Of a stretch of DNA of 53,174 nt, positions 51,558-53,174 are shown one piece after another. Each line of letters starts with the position of its first letter. The first letter of the stretch is position 1. Origin of the DNA: Jatrophihabitans sp. (GTDB taxonomy: Bacteria > Actinomycetota > Actinomycetes > Mycobacteriales > Jatrophihabitantaceae); assembly GCA_025924515.1 (NCBI GenBank), contig JAICIE010000010.1, forward strand, positions 1-53,174, read 5' to 3'. The notes under the pieces are model-generated. The model did no database searches, had not been told where the DNA came from, and was given only the letters and a program-made list of their open reading frames with translations. A program made the translations under genes and the position numbers.

Positions 51558-52342
51558 GCTGTTCGCTCCAATTCGTCGGCAACGCGACGATGGTGCTGCG
51601 GTTCGACGGCATCACAGTGCTGACCGATCCGAATTTCCTGCACAAAGGCGAGCGCGCCTATCTCGGCTACGGGTTGACCTCCGCCCGGCTCGTCGACCCA
51701 GCGTTCGGCGTCGACCAACTGCCAAGGCTCGACGCCGTCCTGCTGTCCCATCTGCACGGCGACCACTGGGACCGCGTTGCCGAGCGTCGTATCGACCGGA
51801 GCCTGCCGATCGTCACCACGCCGAAGGCCGCCCGAACCCTCGAGCATCGCGGGTTCGCGGCGGCCGAAGGGCTGGAAACGTGGGCCAGCACGACGCTGCA
51901 CTCCGGCCGGTCTAGAGTCACAATCACCTCGGTATCCGGCCGCCATGCGCCCGGCATCGCGCAGGCGTTCCTTCCCCCGGTGATGGGCAGCGTCCTCGAA
52001 TACCGACCCGACGGCGGCGACGTCGAGCTGCGTGTTTACATCACCGGAGACACCCTGTTGGTGGACGAGCTGCGCCAAATTCCTCGGCGATATCCGTCGC
52101 TCGACGTCGCGGTGCTGCACCTCGGCGGCACGACCCTGCCAGGCGGTCTCGTCGTCACCATGGACGGCGACGCGGGCGCCGACCTCGTCGACTTACTGCG
52201 GCCGCGCACCGCCGTGCCGGTGCACTATGACGACTACGGCGTATTCAAGTCGCCGCTGTCGGACTTCACCGCGGCGATCACCCGGCGCGGACTGGATCGA
52301 CACGTGCGCTATGTCCGACGCGGGGAGACCTTCGAGTTCTGA
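51554..52342 (+). CDS. Metallo-beta-lactamase-fold hydrolase (UlaG/RomA-like)
   Basis: A 262-residue protein with HLHGDHWD near 65-72, the HxHxDH zinc motif, an ITGDTL Asp motif near 168 and VPVHYDDYG near 224 supplying the final His. NATMVLRFDGITVLTDPNF at the N-terminus is the UlaG/RomA-type opening. Its coupling to the SDR suggests both act on one metabolite; that is inference. Confidence 0.88.
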   Translation: MSCSLQFVGNATMVLRFDGITVLTDPNFLHKGERAYLGYGLTSARLVDPAFGVDQLPRLDAVLLSHLHGDHWDRVAERRIDRSLPIVTTPKAARTLEHRGFAAAEGLETWASTTLHSGRSRVTITSVSGRHAPGIAQAFLPPVMGSVLEYRPDGGDVELRVYITGDTLLVDELRQIPRRYPSLDVAVLHLGGTTLPGGLVVTMDGDAGADLVDLLRPRTAVPVHYDDYGVFKSPLSDFTAAITRRGLDRHVRYVRRGETFEF

Positions 52343-52374
52343 CCGGCCTTTCCGCCCCTTCCGGTAGGGGCAGC

Positions 52375-52839
52375 TCAGGCCTCGGTCAGCCCGGCGGCGG
52401 TTGCGGTAATGGTTGCGGCCAGATCCCAGACCGCCTCGCGATCGTCCTTTCCCGGCGGTCCCAGAACCACGACCGGCTCGTGCGCCACCGACCAGCCCAG
52501 TCCCTTAGCGACGGCTTCGACCGCGCGGACGGCTCCGGTCGCGTCGCTGTTGCCGTGCACGTAAAGCCCGTACGGCGCTCCCGTCTTGGCGACGAGGGTC
52601 GGGTAATAGATCCCGTCGAAGAAGTGCTTGAGCGCTCCGGACATGTAACCGATGTTCACCGGCGTTCCCAGCACGAAACCGTCAGCCGCGAGGACGTCGA
52701 GAGCCGTGGCCGCCAGAGCCGGCCGAACGAGCACCCGCACCTCCTCCAGGCCCTCGGCTCGTGTGCCGTCGAGCGCGGCCTCGAGTAGTTCCTGCATCGC
52801 GGGGGACGCCGTGTGGTGCACGACGAGGACGGTGGGCAT
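52375..52839 (-). CDS. Flavodoxin/NAD(P)H-dependent FMN reductase-like protein
   Basis: A 154-residue flavodoxin-fold protein. VLVVHHTASPAMQELLEAAL near 4-23 is the phosphate loop, GFVLGTPVNIGYMSGALKHFFDGIYY near 54-80 is the typical WrbA/flavodoxin flavin-contact loop, and LYVHGNSDATGAVRAVEAVAK follows. It probably binds FMN. It converges with the MBL gene across 32 bp. Confidence 0.88.
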   Translation of the reverse strand: MPTVLVVHHTASPAMQELLEAALDGTRAEGLEEVRVLVRPALAATALDVLAADGFVLGTPVNIGYMSGALKHFFDGIYYPTLVAKTGAPYGLYVHGNSDATGAVRAVEAVAKGLGWSVAHEPVVVLGPPGKDDREAVWDLAATITATAAGLTEA

Positions 52840-52874
52840 GAGTCGACCGTAGGAACTCGGCTTGCGAACGACGA

Positions 52875-52906
52875 GAAAGGCCCGGCCGAGACCGGCCGGG
52901 CCTTTC
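52875..52906. terminator. Strong bidirectional intrinsic terminator
   Basis: GAAAGGCCCGGCCG (52875-52888) and CGGCCGGGCCTTTC (52893-52906) pair over 14 bp around the loop AGAC. A/T runs inside the outer stem give U-tracts on both strands. It lies upstream of the flavodoxin start and downstream of the DUF2382 gene, so it most likely terminates that minus-strand transcript. Confidence 0.88.
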
Positions 52907-52935
52907 TGTCTGCTCAGAACTCGGTGGTTCGCCGA

Positions 52936-52977
52936 GCCTGTGTCGTGCGAGGTCAGGCCTGTGTCGTGCGAGGTCAG
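52936..52977. repeat. Exact 21-bp tandem duplication across a stop codon
   Basis: A 21-bp unit beginning GCCTGTGTCGTGCGAGGTCA occurs twice in tandem (52936-52956 and 52957-52977). The second copy contains the stop codon of the minus-strand DUF2382 gene at 52974-52976; the first copy carries the same TGA in frame at 52953-52955. Confidence 0.9.
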
Positions 52978-53174
52978 CGGGTCCGGGTGTCGTCGATACC
53001 GTCGCCGTCGACGTCGATCTGCTCCTTGCGGACGTCCTCGTTCACCTGTGCCTGGTCGGTGACGGTCTCGGTGTCGAGCCGCACCCGCTCCACCGGCACG
53101 GCCTCCTTCTGCACCACCGGGCGCTCGGCGTGCAGGGTGACCTCGTGCTCCTCCTCGGAGATTGCCGGGCCCTC
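52974..53174 (-). CDS. DUF2382 (YsnF/AvaK) domain protein, 5' end outside window
   Basis: Only the last 66 residues are inside the window. They read EEEHEVTLHAERPVVQKEAVPVERVRL, then DTETVTDQAQVNEDVRKEQI and the acidic end DVDGDGIDDTRTR. That is the repeated-strand pattern of DUF2382, usually joined to an N-terminal PRC-barrel and linked to stress response. The stop lies in a 21-bp tandem repeat, and the strong hairpin at 52875-52906 is its terminator. Confidence 0.82.
   Translation of the reverse strand, partial: EGPAISEEEHEVTLHAERPVVQKEAVPVERVRLDTETVTDQAQVNEDVRKEQIDVDGDGIDDTRTR

Overview
The window is a high-GC stretch with dense gene packing, frequent ATGA/GTGA stop-start overlaps and many GTG starts, typical of Actinomycetota. 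Several blocks match mycobacterial neighbourhoods from memory: the lpdA/Rv3304-like pair, accA3, maf, accE5-accD5, birA and the PH-domain membrane gene. The locus combines these with genes most mycobacteria lack, notably a type IV pilus cluster, so I infer a non-mycobacterial actinomycete. I cannot name the genus.

Layout. 1-5084: citrate synthase (cut by the window edge), pdxH, an M20 amidohydrolase, a gamma-glutamylcyclotransferase-like gene, an LpdA-type flavoprotein and a small unknown gene. 5095-10341: an acyl-CoA catabolic/carboxylase module. A MerR regulator and a biotinylated alpha subunit face an acyl-CoA dehydrogenase, a 32-codon bridging ORF, a carboxyltransferase beta subunit and an epsilon subunit, with a LiuR-type operator between them. 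10351-14755: a histidine phosphatase, NAD(P)H-hydrate dehydratase, Maf, a second acyl-CoA dehydrogenase and an MTA phosphorylase-like gene. 14756-16576: a repeat-rich island with a DUF559/AbiEi-like gene bracketed by four copies of one inverted-repeat element; three perfect DnaA-box sequences and 15-bp minisatellites sit among the copies. 16577-19827: accE5, accD5, birA and the PH-domain membrane protein.

19932-31111 is a complete-looking one-strand type IV pilus locus: PilB, PilT, PilC, a major pilin, two minor pilins, a 922-residue PilX-like protein, PilM, PilN and PilO. No prepilin peptidase is present in the window. 31119-37116: a CBS-domain protein, DnaE2 with a probable SOS box, an MFS transporter and a RibD-C/DHFR-like reductase. 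37117-37715 is a 0.6-kb non-coding region full of inverted repeats, upstream of a respiratory nitrate reductase operon (37716-46737: narK, hemerythrin, narG, narH, narJ, a 20-residue bridging ORF, narI, cupin).

46885-48748 holds an epimerase and an ECF41/SigJ-type sigma factor. The sigma gene is broken by a single extra base in this sequence, and an ECF41-like promoter lies ahead of the epimerase. The rest is a PadR/HAAS-domain pair, a VOC protein, a small unknown protein, an SDR-MBL fold pair, a flavodoxin-like protein, a strong bidirectional terminator and the 3' end of a DUF2382 gene.

Functional picture: one biotinylated alpha subunit could serve two different beta/epsilon pairs, with birA supplying the biotin. 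The nitrate operon suggests anaerobic or microaerobic respiration, and PilB plus PilT suggests retractable pili used for adhesion, twitching or DNA uptake. All product calls come from reading motifs; no database search was run.
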